Shown one piece after another: positions 8,740-17,115 of a DNA stretch of 42,510 bases; position 1 is the stretch's first letter; each line of letters opens with the position of its first letter. The notes under the pieces were generated by a model, which made no database searches, had not been told where the DNA came from, and saw only the letters and a list, made by a program, of their open reading frames with translations. Source of the stretch: T1Sed10-7 sp047921175 (lineage in GTDB: Bacteria > Actinomycetota > Nitriliruptoria > Nitriliruptorales > Nitriliruptoraceae). The stretch spans positions 1-42,510 of the forward strand of contig JBLRWQ010000019.1 in the NCBI GenBank assembly GCA_047921175.1, written 5' to 3'. The position numbers and the translations under genes are program-made.

Positions 8740-9882
8740 TCAGGCTTGCACCATCGGGAGGTGCTCACGACGTGTGGCGCCGCTGCCACCGAACGTCTCG
8801 TCGATGAAGGCCCGCAACGCCAGCGGTGCGGGGGACCACACGGTCCGGGCCAGTTCCTGCCCATCACGCAGGAGCAGGAGCATCGGTGGCCGGTCGACAC
8901 CGAACCGCTCACACAGCGCACGCTCGTTGTCGGCGTTGACGACCGCGACCGGCAGGCCCTGCCCCCGCACCGCCTCGGCGAGCACCGCCTCGAGCTGCTG
9001 GGCCGGAGAGGAGGACGGCGAGCTGATCATGACGATCACCTCGCCCACCATCCAGTCGTCGATGCCGTCGCCCGAGACGTCCTCGAAGGGACGGTCGAAG
9101 GCGCTGAGCGTCTGCCACGCGGTCCACAGCGGCAAGGAGGCGACGGCAGCGAACCGGTGGAGCGTGACGAGCTCCGCGACCGAGTCGGGGAACCCCGCGA
9201 GCCGGAAGGCCTCGGAGAGCTCCCCGCCCTCGACCAGGAGCAGCTGTCCGAGCAGCTCGCGACGCCTGGCGGCCTTCCAGCCTCTTGCGAGCACCCGCTG
9301 GCGGTCACGGAAGGCCAGGAAGACATCCGTCAGCTCGAGCTCGCCATCCTCTCGCTCCAGCAGGATGCCGGAGAACAGCAGCAGCGACAGCAGCTGATCC
9401 GGGTCGACCTCGGCGAACGGCTCACCGGCGACGCCCGTGCCACCGGTGGTCACCACCGACCCCAACAGCCCCGCGAGCGCCAGCCGGGCGGTGAGCTCGC
9501 TGCCCGCTATCAGGGCGCCCGGGCCCAGCTTGACCCGGCTCCGGACGACCGTCGCCGCAGCGACGCGGACGGGGCTCGCCCACTCGTCCAGGAGGCGGGA
9601 GACAACCTCGGCATCGCCAGCCACCCCACCCTCGAGCGCGGTACGTGCGACCTCCAGGCCGCACGGCACCATCGAGGCGACCGCGGATCGCAGCTCGGCC
9701 GCCGCCTGACCCGTCAGCCGCAGCGTGCCCTCGAGGGTCTCCTCGATGACGCCGGCATCGACCAGTAGGGCGACGAGCCGTTCACGATCCGCTTCGGGAC
9801 CACCGAGGTCCTGCGGCTCCACCCCCGTCCGAAGAAGTCGCTGCGCCTGCGGTAGCCCGGGCTGGTCGCCCGAGGGACCCAT
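8740..9882 (-). CDS. Unknown protein with C-terminal thioredoxin-fold domain lacking CxxC, upstream of rdhA
   Basis: I do not recognise the first 280 residues, which are mostly helical, rich in Leu, Ala and Arg and without a signal peptide or membrane helix. Residues about 282-366 look like a thioredoxin fold: a strand (VIVMIS), a helix, a second strand (PVAVVNAD), the Arg-Pro-Pro turn in the cis-proline position and LLLLRDGQ. The redox pair is absent; Ser and Pro occupy its place. ATG 9882 (380 residues) is preferred to TTG 9912 because GGAG lies seven bases before it. It is the first gene of the rdhA operon, 44 bases upstream, suggesting an assembly, chaperone or sensory role for the dehalogenase; this is inference. 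Confidence 0.75.
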   Translation of the reverse strand: MGPSGDQPGLPQAQRLLRTGVEPQDLGGPEADRERLVALLVDAGVIEETLEGTLRLTGQAAAELRSAVASMVPCGLEVARTALEGGVAGDAEVVSRLLDEWASPVRVAAATVVRSRVKLGPGALIAGSELTARLALAGLLGSVVTTGGTGVAGEPFAEVDPDQLLSLLLFSGILLEREDGELELTDVFLAFRDRQRVLARGWKAARRRELLGQLLLVEGGELSEAFRLAGFPDSVAELVTLHRFAAVASLPLWTAWQTLSAFDRPFEDVSGDGIDDWMVGEVIVMISSPSSSPAQQLEAVLAEAVRGQGLPVAVVNADNERALCERFGVDRPPMLLLLRDGQELARTVWSPAPLALRAFIDETFGGSGATRREHLPMVQA

Positions 9883-9889
9883 AGCAACA

Positions 9890-9907
9890 CTCCAAACATC
9901 GTTGGAG
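9890..9907. promoter_or_regulatory. Inverted repeat at the start of the rdh operon
   Basis: CTCCAA-ACATCG-TTGGAG is a perfect 6-bp inverted repeat with a 6-base spacer, ending 8 bases before ATG 9882. On the coding strand its second arm contains the GGAG ribosome site. It could be a dyad operator for a regulator or a hairpin hiding the ribosome site. Confidence 0.45.
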
Positions 9908-10026
9908 GCCAACCTTTGTTCCCGACCTCGCGACGGGTGAGGGCCGAAGGTCCCGACCCCCGGGCCAAGAGCCCCACCTCGGCGCTCGCCTCTCCCGGGA
10001 CCGAACGAGCAGGACCCAGGAGCCGA

Positions 10027-10869
10027 TCACGACCGCCGATCGGCCGGCGGGGTCCGGAACACGTACCAGTACGGGATCGCGACCAGGGTGGCGGCGCCGA
10101 TCATGTTGCCGATGCCGGCCGGGATGATGCTCCAGCCGAGCGCCGTCCCCCAGCTGAGCTCGCCGCCGTGGGCGATGAACAGGGAGAAGTAGCCCATGTT
10201 CGCGGGACTGTGCTGGAACCCCGCGGCGACGAAGAGCATCACCGCCAGCAGCACCGGCACGTACTTGCCGATGATGGTCCGCCCCATGAAGGCGAAGAAC
10301 GCCGCCATGCCCACGAGCCAGTTCGCCAGCACCCCGGACAACACGAGCCGCCACCAGTTGGCCGCGCCACCGAGCTCGCGGTAGGCCAGCTTGCCGTCCA
10401 CCACCTCGCTCAGGGTGGTCACGACCTCGGCCGGGTACAGCTGCGCCACCGCGATCAGGTTGCCGAACAGCCAGGCGCCTGCGAGGTTGCCGATCCAGGC
10501 CAGCGTCCAGAACCGCAGCACCCGGGGCCAGATCCGCCGATCGTCGAGCAGCGTCGCCGGCAGCACGACGTTCGCCTCGGTGAACAGCACCGCCTCGGAG
10601 AGCACCACGAAGAAGAAGCCCGCGCTGAACGCGAACCCCTCGATCAGCTTGCGGGTGCCCACCACCTCGATGCCCGTGCCGAGCAGGACCGAGAACAGCG
10701 CCCCGGCGGTGATGAAGCCCCCGCCGAGCAGGGCGAGGACCACGATCCGGGGCGCGGTCAGCTCGGCGACCCGGCCGCGCCCGAACGCGGCCATGCCGTC
10801 GACGACGCGCGAGGCGGCGAGGTACTGGGGATCGGGCGCAGCATCGGGTCTGGGCGCAGGAGCAGTCAC
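10027..10869 (-). CDS. Formate/nitrite transporter (FNT) family channel
   Basis: A 280-residue protein with six hydrophobic helices and the FNT fold signatures: the first broken helix region near LLGGGFITAGALF, the loop LFTEAN, and the central-pore histidine in FQHSPANM (His220), which corresponds to the family's E/FxHSxANM motif. FNT channels move formate, nitrite, hydrosulfide or related small anions. GTG 10869 is chosen because it gives the family's usual length and follows a GAGGA site; the frame continues upstream without family sequence. A SigR-type promoter lies 54 bases upstream. The nearby selenocysteine genes hint at formate metabolism, but no formate dehydrogenase lies in the window, so the substrate stays open. 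Confidence 0.88.
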   Translation of the reverse strand: MTAPAPRPDAAPDPQYLAASRVVDGMAAFGRGRVAELTAPRIVVLALLGGGFITAGALFSVLLGTGIEVVGTRKLIEGFAFSAGFFFVVLSEAVLFTEANVVLPATLLDDRRIWPRVLRFWTLAWIGNLAGAWLFGNLIAVAQLYPAEVVTTLSEVVDGKLAYRELGGAANWWRLVLSGVLANWLVGMAAFFAFMGRTIIGKYVPVLLAVMLFVAAGFQHSPANMGYFSLFIAHGGELSWGTALGWSIIPAGIGNMIGAATLVAIPYWYVFRTPPADRRS

Positions 10870-10922
10870 GGCCGGCGTTCCTCGTCGTTGCAGCGGTGCG
10901 GCGCATCGCGGTCGACCCGGGG

Positions 10923-10948
10923 AACACCACGACCGTGCCCCGGCTTCC
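10923..10948 (-). promoter_or_regulatory. SigR-type promoter of the FNT channel gene
   Basis: On the minus strand GGAAG is followed after 18 bases by GTT (then CCCC), the SigR/SigH architecture. The -10 end lies 53 bases from the GTG. A second such site points the other way at 10987. Confidence 0.7.
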
Positions 10949-10986
10949 ACCGGCCACCAGGTGGCGTCGGCGACTGCCCGCGACGC

Positions 10987-11012
10987 GGAAGCAACGTCGC
11001 GCCTCGATGGTT
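10987..11012 (+). promoter_or_regulatory. SigR-type promoter of the glucosidase-debranching-nnrE operon
   Basis: GGAAG, 18 bases, GTT followed by CCC. It ends 51 bases before ATG 11064 and diverges from the FNT promoter 38 bases away, so one intergenic region serves both directions. Confidence 0.7.
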
Positions 11013-11063
11013 CCCGGGACACACCGCTGGGGTGGTCCCGCCCGCAGCGACCCAGGAGCCAGG

Positions 11064-13742
11064 ATGCATGGCGAGACCAGCACGACCGCGACCGACACGA
11101 CCGTGACCGCGAGCGAGCCCGACCCCGAGCGGCGGCGCCTGACCGGCCCGCACGGTGGCGCCTGGCGTCGATGGGGCCCGTACCTGAGCGAACGGGCGTG
11201 GGGCACGGTCCGGGAGGACTACAGCCCCCACGGCACGGCCTGGGAGGCGCTGCCGCACGACCACGCCCGCTCACGCGCCTACCGCTGGAGCGAGGACGGG
11301 CTCGCCGGGCTGTCCGACGACCAGCAACGGCTGTGCGTCGCCTTCGCCTTCCACAACGGGCGCGACCCGATCCTCAAGGAACGGCTGTTCGGCCTGACGG
11401 GCAACGAGGGCAACCACGGCGAGGACGTCAAGGAGCTGTGGTGGTACCGGGATGCCACGCCGACCCACAGCTGGTCCCGCTGGCAGTACGCCTACCCCCA
11501 GCAGGCCTATCCCTACGAGGAGCTGGTCGCGACCAACGCCGCGCGCGGACGCGACGAGCCCGAGTACGAGCTGCTCGACACCGGGGTCCTCGAGGACGGC
11601 CACTGGGACGTGACCGTCGACCATGCCAAGGCCGCACCGGACGACGTCTGCATCCGGGTCACGGTCGTCAACGCCGGGCCGGACGACGACACCCTCGAGG
11701 TCCTGCCGACGATCTGGTTCCGCAACACCTGGTCCTGGGGGGACGACGACGCGCCCGCTCCGCGCCTTCGCGCCGACGGGCAGCGCATCGTCGCCACCCA
11801 CCCCGAGCTGCCGACGATGACGCTCACCGGCGACGGGACCGCCGGGTCGCTCTTCTGCGACAACGAGACCAACGCGCGGCGACTGTGGGGGGTCGACGGC
11901 CCGACCTACCCCAAGGACGGCATCAACGACCACGTCGTCCACGGTGCGGCGACGGTCAACCCGGGCCAGACCGGCACCAAGGCGGCCTTGCGCTACCGGA
12001 TCCACGTGCCGGCGGGTGGCACGGCCGAGCTGCGCCTGCGGTTCAGCAGCGACCCCAGCCCGGATCTCGGCGCGTCGTGGGAGGACACGATGCGTACCCG
12101 TGAGCAGGAGGCGGACGCGTTCTACGCCGAGCTGGCGCCGACCGCGCCGTCGCAGGAGCGGGACGTGCTGCGCCAGGCCGCGGCCGGGATGCTGTGGGGC
12201 AAGCAGTTCTACCACCTCGACGTCGAACGCTGGCTCGACGGCGATCCGGGACAGCCTTCGCCACCCGCCGGGCGGCGGCACGGCCGCAACGCCGCCTGGC
12301 ACCACCTCAACACCCACGACGTGCTGTCGATGCCGGACCCGTGGGAGTACCCGTGGTTCGCGGCGTGGGACCTGGCCTTCCACACCGTGGCGCTGGCCCA
12401 CCTCGACCCGACCTTCGCCAAGGAGCAGCTGATCCTGCTGTGCCGCGAGTGGTACCAGCACCCCAACGGCCAGCTCCCCGCCTACGAGTGGGCCTTCGGG
12501 GATGTCAACCCCCCGGTGCACGCCTGGGCGGCGCTGCGGGTGTTCGAGATCGACGGCTCGCAGGACCACACCTTCCTCGCCCGCATCCTGCACAAGCTGC
12601 TGCTGAACTTCAGCTGGTGGGTGAACCGCAAGGACAGCCACGGCTCCAACGTGTTCGAGGGCGGCTTCCTCGGGCTCGACAACATCGGACCGATCGACCG
12701 CTCGGCGACCCTGCCGGCGGGCATCCGTCTGGAGCAGTCCGACGGCACCGCCTGGATGGCGATGTACAGCCTGAACCTGCTGGAGATGTCCCTCATCCTG
12801 GCCGAGCACGACCCGGCCTACGAGGATCTGGCGGTGAAGTTCAACGAGCACTTCGCCTACATCGCCACCGCGATGCACGAGCAGGGCCTGTGGGACGAGG
12901 ACCAGGGCTTCTACCACGACCAGCTGCGCTGTGACGACGGCAGCACCGCCAGCGTCCAGGTGCGCTCGATGGTCGGGCTGATCCCGCTCTACGCCGTCAC
13001 CACCCTTGGCCGGGCCACCCTGGAACGCCTGCCCAGCTTCGCCGGCCACTTCGCCTGGTTCCTCGAGCACAAGCCGCAGTACCGCGAGGCCGTCGGCCAC
13101 GTCCGCCAGCTGGGTGAGCACGAGGGCCGCATGCTCTCGATCGCCTCGCCGGAGCGGCTGCGCCGGATCCTGGCCACGATGCTGGACGAGGAGGCGTTCC
13201 TGTCCCCCTTCGGGCTGCGCTCGCTGTCCCGCGAGCACCGCGACCAGCCCTTCACCCTCGAGCTCGCCGGCGGGCAGGCGACCGTCGGCTACGAGCCGGG
13301 CGAGTCCACGACGGGGCTGTTCGGCGGCAACTCCAACTGGCGGGGGCCCGTGTGGTTCCCGGTCAACCAGCTCGTGATCGAGTCCCTGCGCCGCTACCAC
13401 CGCTTCCTCGGCGATGACTGGACCGTGGAGCTGCCGACCGGCTCCGGCCACGAGGCCCACCTCGGCGAGGTCGCCGACGAGCTGTCGCGGCGGCTGGTCG
13501 CGCTGTTCCTCGACGACGAGCACGGCCGCCGACCGGCCTTCGGTGACACCGACCGGCTCCAGACCGACCCCGTCTGGCACGAGCGCCTGCTCTTCCACGA
13601 GTACTTCCACGGCGACACCGGCGCCGGGCTCGGCGCCTCGCACCAGACCGGCTGGACCGGGCTCGTGATCGACCTGATCATCGGCCGCCACGCTGGCCCA
13701 TCCCCGGCCGCCCCTGCCGCCAGCACCGAGGTGGACCGATGA
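11064..13742 (+). CDS. Glucosidase, MGH1-like (GH63-type) glycoside hydrolase
   Basis: An 892-residue, probably cytosolic protein. ATG 11064 follows AGGAG by five bases; earlier in-frame codons encode no family sequence. The N-terminal third carries the conserved stretch LTGNEGNHGEDVKE and a tryptophan-rich segment (SWSRWQYAYPQ). The C-terminal two thirds form an (alpha/alpha)6 barrel with the motifs PWFAAWDLAFH, YEWAFGDVNPPVHAWA and GGNSNWRGPVWFPVN. These are typical of MGH1-like glucosidases related to GH63. It probably hydrolyses terminal glucose from a compatible solute or oligosaccharide; the exact substrate is unknown. Its stop overlaps the debranching-enzyme start (ATGA). Confidence 0.88.
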   Translation: MHGETSTTATDTTVTASEPDPERRRLTGPHGGAWRRWGPYLSERAWGTVREDYSPHGTAWEALPHDHARSRAYRWSEDGLAGLSDDQQRLCVAFAFHNGRDPILKERLFGLTGNEGNHGEDVKELWWYRDATPTHSWSRWQYAYPQQAYPYEELVATNAARGRDEPEYELLDTGVLEDGHWDVTVDHAKAAPDDVCIRVTVVNAGPDDDTLEVLPTIWFRNTWSWGDDDAPAPRLRADGQRIVATHPELPTMTLTGDGTAGSLFCDNETNARRLWGVDGPTYPKDGINDHVVHGAATVNPGQTGTKAALRYRIHVPAGGTAELRLRFSSDPSPDLGASWEDTMRTREQEADAFYAELAPTAPSQERDVLRQAAAGMLWGKQFYHLDVERWLDGDPGQPSPPAGRRHGRNAAWHHLNTHDVLSMPDPWEYPWFAAWDLAFHTVALAHLDPTFAKEQLILLCREWYQHPNGQLPAYEWAFGDVNPPVHAWAALRVFEIDGSQDHTFLARILHKLLLNFSWWVNRKDSHGSNVFEGGFLGLDNIGPIDRSATLPAGIRLEQSDGTAWMAMYSLNLLEMSLILAEHDPAYEDLAVKFNEHFAYIATAMHEQGLWDEDQGFYHDQLRCDDGSTASVQVRSMVGLIPLYAVTTLGRATLERLPSFAGHFAWFLEHKPQYREAVGHVRQLGEHEGRMLSIASPERLRRILATMLDEEAFLSPFGLRSLSREHRDQPFTLELAGGQATVGYEPGESTTGLFGGNSNWRGPVWFPVNQLVIESLRRYHRFLGDDWTVELPTGSGHEAHLGEVADELSRRLVALFLDDEHGRRPAFGDTDRLQTDPVWHERLLFHEYFHGDTGAGLGASHQTGWTGLVIDLIIGRHAGPSPAAPAASTEVDR

Positions 13743-15664
13743 CCACGATCGGCTTCGGTCCACAGACGATCGCCCACCGCAGCGCGGGCGCGGGCCGGGA
13801 GTGGCTCGTGACCGACGGGCTCGGCGGCTACGCCATGGGCACCGTCGCCGGGCTCAGGACCCGCCGGTACCACGGCCTGCTGGTGGTCGCGACCGACCCG
13901 CCTGGCGGCCGGATGCTGGCGCTGGCCTCCCTCGACCCCGTGCTCGTGCTCGGCGACCGCCGTGTGCCGTTGGCCACGCATCGCTGGGCGGACGGGACGC
14001 TGGCACCGACCGGCCACGACCACCTCGCCAGCTTCACGCTGACCGACGGGATCCCGCGCTGGCGCTGGCAGGTCGGCGGCGTGGTCCTGGACCGCGAGAT
14101 CGCGATGGTGCACGGGCGTCCCGCGGTCGCCATCACCCACCGCCTGCTTGCCGCCGACGGCCCCGTCCGGCTCGAGTTCGAGGTCCTGTGCACCTGGCGG
14201 GACGTCCACGGCGAACGCACCGCGGCGTCCACGCCGACGCTGGATGCGACCGCGGACGGGTTCGTGTTCGAGGACCGCTTCCGCGTCGCCGGCCCGGGCT
14301 TCGTCCCCGACGGCACCTGGTACCTCGGTGTCCGCCACGACGAGGAGGCAGCCCGGGGGCTCACCGCCACCGAGGACCTCTTCCGTGCCGGGCGGTTCGT
14401 CGCCGACCCGGCGGTCGGCGAGGTGGTCGAGGTCCGGGCCTGGGCCGACCAGCTCGCGGACGAGCCACCCTCCGCCACCGAGGTGGTCGACACCGCCCGG
14501 GCCCGCGCCCAGGTGCTGCTGCGCCGCGCCGACGCCGATCCCGGCGATGCGATCGATGGGCAGCTCGTGCTGGCCGCGGACGCCTTCCTCACGGCCGGAC
14601 CGACCGTGGTCGCCGGCTACCCGTGGTTCGGGGACTGGTCGCGGGACACGATGCTGAGCTACGACGGGCTCCTGCTGTGGACGGGCCGGGCCGACGAGGG
14701 ACGGCGGCTGCTCCAGCGGGCAGCGGCCAGCCTGTCGGACGGCATGCTGGCCAACACCGCCGACACCGGCCGGCTCGAGTACAACACCGTGGACGGCACC
14801 CTGTGGTTCGTCCACGCGGTCGGCCGGCACGTCGCAGCCACCACCGACACCGACCTGGCCGCCGAGCTGCTGCCGGCCCTGCGGGCGATCGTGGCGCACC
14901 ATCGCGACGGGACCCGGTACGGCATCGCGGTGGACCCCGCGGACGGGCTGCTCACCCAGGGCGCCCCGGGGGTGGCCCTGACCTGGATGGACGCCCGCAT
15001 CGACGGCGTCCCGGTGACCCCACGCCCGGGCAAGCCGATCGAGGTCAACGCGCTGTGGGTCAACGCGCTGACCACGACCGCGCTGCTGGCCGAGCTGGTC
15101 GGTGAGGATGCCGGCGACCTGCACGCTGCCGCGGAGCGGGCGGCCCGCTCGCTCAGACGACGCTTCGTCGTGGACGGCCGCGTGCTCGACGTCGTCGACG
15201 GCCCCGATGGCGACGACGCGGCGCTGCGACCCAACCAGCTGCTCGCGTTCTCGCTCCCCCACGCGCCGCTGGGCGATCGGGAGCTCGTGGCACGCTGTGG
15301 GCGTGCGCTGCTCACGCCGCTGGGCTTGCGGAGCCTCGCCCCTGACGACCCGGCCTACCAGGGCCGGCATCGCGGTGACGGCGCCACCCGCGACCGCGCC
15401 TACCACCAGGGCACGGTGTGGCCCTGGCTGCTCGGCCCGTACGTCGACGCCTGCCGGCGTACCGGCATCGACGCCTCGACGCTGCTGGAGCCGCTGGAGC
15501 GGCACCTCGCCGAGTGGGGTGTCGGCTCGGTGTCGGAGACGGCCGACGGCGATGCCCCCCATGACGCGACGGGGGCACCGTTCCAGGCCTGGTCGGTGGC
15601 CGAGCTGCTGCGCGCCCGACGCCTCCTGCAGGGCCGCCGCCTGCCGCGAGGAGCCGCACGATGA
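13739..15664 (+). CDS. Glycogen-debranching-type amylo-alpha-1,6-glucosidase (GH133-like)
   Basis: The 641-residue product has an N-terminal beta-sandwich domain (TDGLGGYAMGT and RRYHGLLV motifs) and a C-terminal (alpha/alpha)6 catalytic domain. Family hallmarks are GYPWFGDWSRDTMLS, LTWMDAR, a PGKPIEVNALWVNAL stretch, YHQGTVWPWLLGPYVDA and a late GSVSE followed by DGDAPH. The enzyme removes alpha-1,6 glucose branch stubs from glycogen or similar glucans. It overlaps the glucosidase before and nnrE after by four bases each, so the three are translated as one operon under a SigR-type promoter. That hints at glucan or glucoside turnover during stress. Confidence 0.92.
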   Translation: MTTIGFGPQTIAHRSAGAGREWLVTDGLGGYAMGTVAGLRTRRYHGLLVVATDPPGGRMLALASLDPVLVLGDRRVPLATHRWADGTLAPTGHDHLASFTLTDGIPRWRWQVGGVVLDREIAMVHGRPAVAITHRLLAADGPVRLEFEVLCTWRDVHGERTAASTPTLDATADGFVFEDRFRVAGPGFVPDGTWYLGVRHDEEAARGLTATEDLFRAGRFVADPAVGEVVEVRAWADQLADEPPSATEVVDTARARAQVLLRRADADPGDAIDGQLVLAADAFLTAGPTVVAGYPWFGDWSRDTMLSYDGLLLWTGRADEGRRLLQRAAASLSDGMLANTADTGRLEYNTVDGTLWFVHAVGRHVAATTDTDLAAELLPALRAIVAHHRDGTRYGIAVDPADGLLTQGAPGVALTWMDARIDGVPVTPRPGKPIEVNALWVNALTTTALLAELVGEDAGDLHAAAERAARSLRRRFVVDGRVLDVVDGPDGDDAALRPNQLLAFSLPHAPLGDRELVARCGRALLTPLGLRSLAPDDPAYQGRHRGDGATRDRAYHQGTVWPWLLGPYVDACRRTGIDASTLLEPLERHLAEWGVGSVSETADGDAPHDATGAPFQAWSVAELLRARRLLQGRRLPRGAAR

Positions 15665-16371
15665 CCCAGCCCCCGTTCCCGCTCGTCGAGCTGCCGGAGC
15701 TCACCACCGACCAGATGCGCGAGGTCGACCGCATCATGGTCGACGAGCTCCACATCGGCCTGGTCCAGATGATGGAGAACGCGGGCCGTCACCTCGCGCA
15801 GCTCGCGATCCACCGCCACCACCCCCGCACCTGCACGGTGCTCGCCGGCCCCGGCGGCAACGGTGGTGGCGGGCTGGTCGCCGCCCGCCACCTGGCCAAC
15901 CGCGGCGTCGACGTCGAGGTGGTGCTGGCCGCACCCGACGCGATGACCGAGGTGCCGGCACACCAGCTCGACATCCTGCACCGGATGGGTGTCCCGATCC
16001 AGGAGACCCCACGCAGCGCGGACCTGGTGCTCGATGCCCTGCTCGGCTACAGCGGTCGCGGGGATCCGTACGGTCGGGCCGCCGAGCTCATCGCCTGGAC
16101 CGGTAAGCAGGCGGGCGCCATCCTGGCCCTGGACAGCCCCAGCGGGCTGGACCTCACCACGGGGCGCATCGGCACCCCCTGCATCCGCGCCGACGCGACG
16201 TTGACGCTCGCGCTCCCCAAGCGTGGGCTGCAGGAGGTGTCGGTGGTGGGCGAGCTGTTCGCCGCGGACATCTCCGTCCCGCCGTGGGTCTACGACCGCT
16301 TCGGGCTCCGCGTCACGGCGCCGTTCGCCGAGTCGCCGATCGTCCGGGTCGCCGGCCAGCGCCTGACCTGA
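15661..16371 (+). CDS. nnrE: NAD(P)HX epimerase-like protein (YjeF N-terminal domain only)
   Basis: The 236-residue product is a lone YjeF N-terminal domain: the helix MMENAGRHLAQLA, a Rossmann-type VLAGPGGNGGGG loop and the LALDSPSGLDLTTG active-site segment, with Asp in the usual place. Such proteins epimerise damaged hydrated NAD(P)H so that the dehydratase NnrD can repair it. No NnrD domain or gene is present here. The loop reads GPGGNGGGG instead of the common GxGNNGGDG, so the Asp of that motif is missing and a subfamily function is possible. It overlaps the debranching gene by four bases. Confidence 0.82.
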   Translation: MTQPPFPLVELPELTTDQMREVDRIMVDELHIGLVQMMENAGRHLAQLAIHRHHPRTCTVLAGPGGNGGGGLVAARHLANRGVDVEVVLAAPDAMTEVPAHQLDILHRMGVPIQETPRSADLVLDALLGYSGRGDPYGRAAELIAWTGKQAGAILALDSPSGLDLTTGRIGTPCIRADATLTLALPKRGLQEVSVVGELFAADISVPPWVYDRFGLRVTAPFAESPIVRVAGQRLT

Positions 16372-16393
16372 CCCGACCGGCATCGGACCGGAT

Positions 16394-16419
16394 GGAAGCG
16401 TTGGACAGGCCCATCGGTT
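16394..16419 (+). promoter_or_regulatory. SigR-type promoter of the 143-residue membrane protein gene
   Basis: GGAAG, 18 bases, GTTGCC. It begins 22 bases after the nnrE stop, and its -10 lies 39 bases before ATG 16459. Confidence 0.7.
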
Positions 16420-16458
16420 GCCAGGGTGTCCCCACCAACCTGGCTCTGGAGGAGCTAC

Positions 16459-16890
16459 ATGTCGTTCACCACACGTTCGCTGACCGCAGGCATCGCGGGC
16501 GGTCTGGCCGGCGGCCTCATGTTCGGGATCATGATGTCCGCCATGGGCATGATGGACATGGTCGCGGGCCTCGCCAACTCCAGCAGCCTCGCCGTCGGGT
16601 GGGCCGTCCACCTGGTCATCTCCGTCGGCTTCGGCATCGGGTTCGCCGTGGTCCTCGGATCGCTGGCGACCAGCACCGCCCGTTCAGCTGGGCTGGGTGC
16701 CGTCTACGGCATGGTCGCCTGGGTCGCCGGCGCACTCGTCGCCATGCCGCTCATGCTGGGGATGCCGGCGCTGCAGATCGGCCAGACGCAGCTCCAGTCG
16801 CTCATGGGCCACGTGCTCTTCGGCGTGATCGCCGGCGTGGTCTACCAGCGGCTCGCCGGCGCCGAGCAGGAGGCGCCGAGCCGCATCTGA
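16459..16890 (+). CDS. Small four-helix membrane protein (hypothetical)
   Basis: The 143-residue product is almost entirely hydrophobic, with about four helices and a Gly/Met-rich first helix (GGLAGGLMFGIMMSAMG). ATG 16459 follows a GGAGGAG site by four bases. The end reads LMGHVLFGVIAGVVYQRLAG, a motif shared with the 17116 and 29666 genes, so the three appear to be distant paralogues. I cannot assign a function. A SigR-type promoter directly upstream suggests induction by thiol stress, and the selenoprotein genes follow about 0.8 kb downstream on the same strand. Confidence 0.8.
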   Translation: MSFTTRSLTAGIAGGLAGGLMFGIMMSAMGMMDMVAGLANSSSLAVGWAVHLVISVGFGIGFAVVLGSLATSTARSAGLGAVYGMVAWVAGALVAMPLMLGMPALQIGQTQLQSLMGHVLFGVIAGVVYQRLAGAEQEAPSRI

Positions 16891-17038
16891 ACCCCGACGT
16901 CCCGCGCACCGCGCCGCGACGGGATCCTCGCTCCGATCCCCGTTCGCTGCCCCGTCCTTTCCGCACACCTCCGTCAACGGAGCAGCGAGCCGGCGCGGTG
17001 CCGGGCCAGCCGTCGCCTCCACCCGGAGCGACGGCCTC

Positions 17039-17078
17039 GGGGTCGGCTCCCCGGCGAGCGAGCCGGGGAACCGACCCC
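17039..17078 (+). terminator. Large hairpin between the two small membrane protein genes
   Basis: Two stem segments of 8 bp each (GGGGTCGG/CCGACCCC and TCCCCGGC/GCCGGGGA) separated by one C-A mismatch, with a 6-base loop. It could end transcription of the first gene or act in the leader of the second, whose start is 37 bases on. The rest of the 225-base gap shows nothing. Confidence 0.5.
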
Positions 17079-17115
17079 ACAGCCACCTCCGACCCCAACG
17101 CACGGGAGAACGACC

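Noticed and set aside
9891..9925. SigR-type promoter before the rdh operon
   Set aside because: On the minus strand GGAAC and GTT are present but the gap from GGAA to GTT is 21 bases, outside the strict spacing of the other ten.
10870..11274. N-terminal extension of the FNT channel
   Set aside because: Arg/Pro-rich translation unlike FNT proteins, and it would cover two SigR-type promoters.
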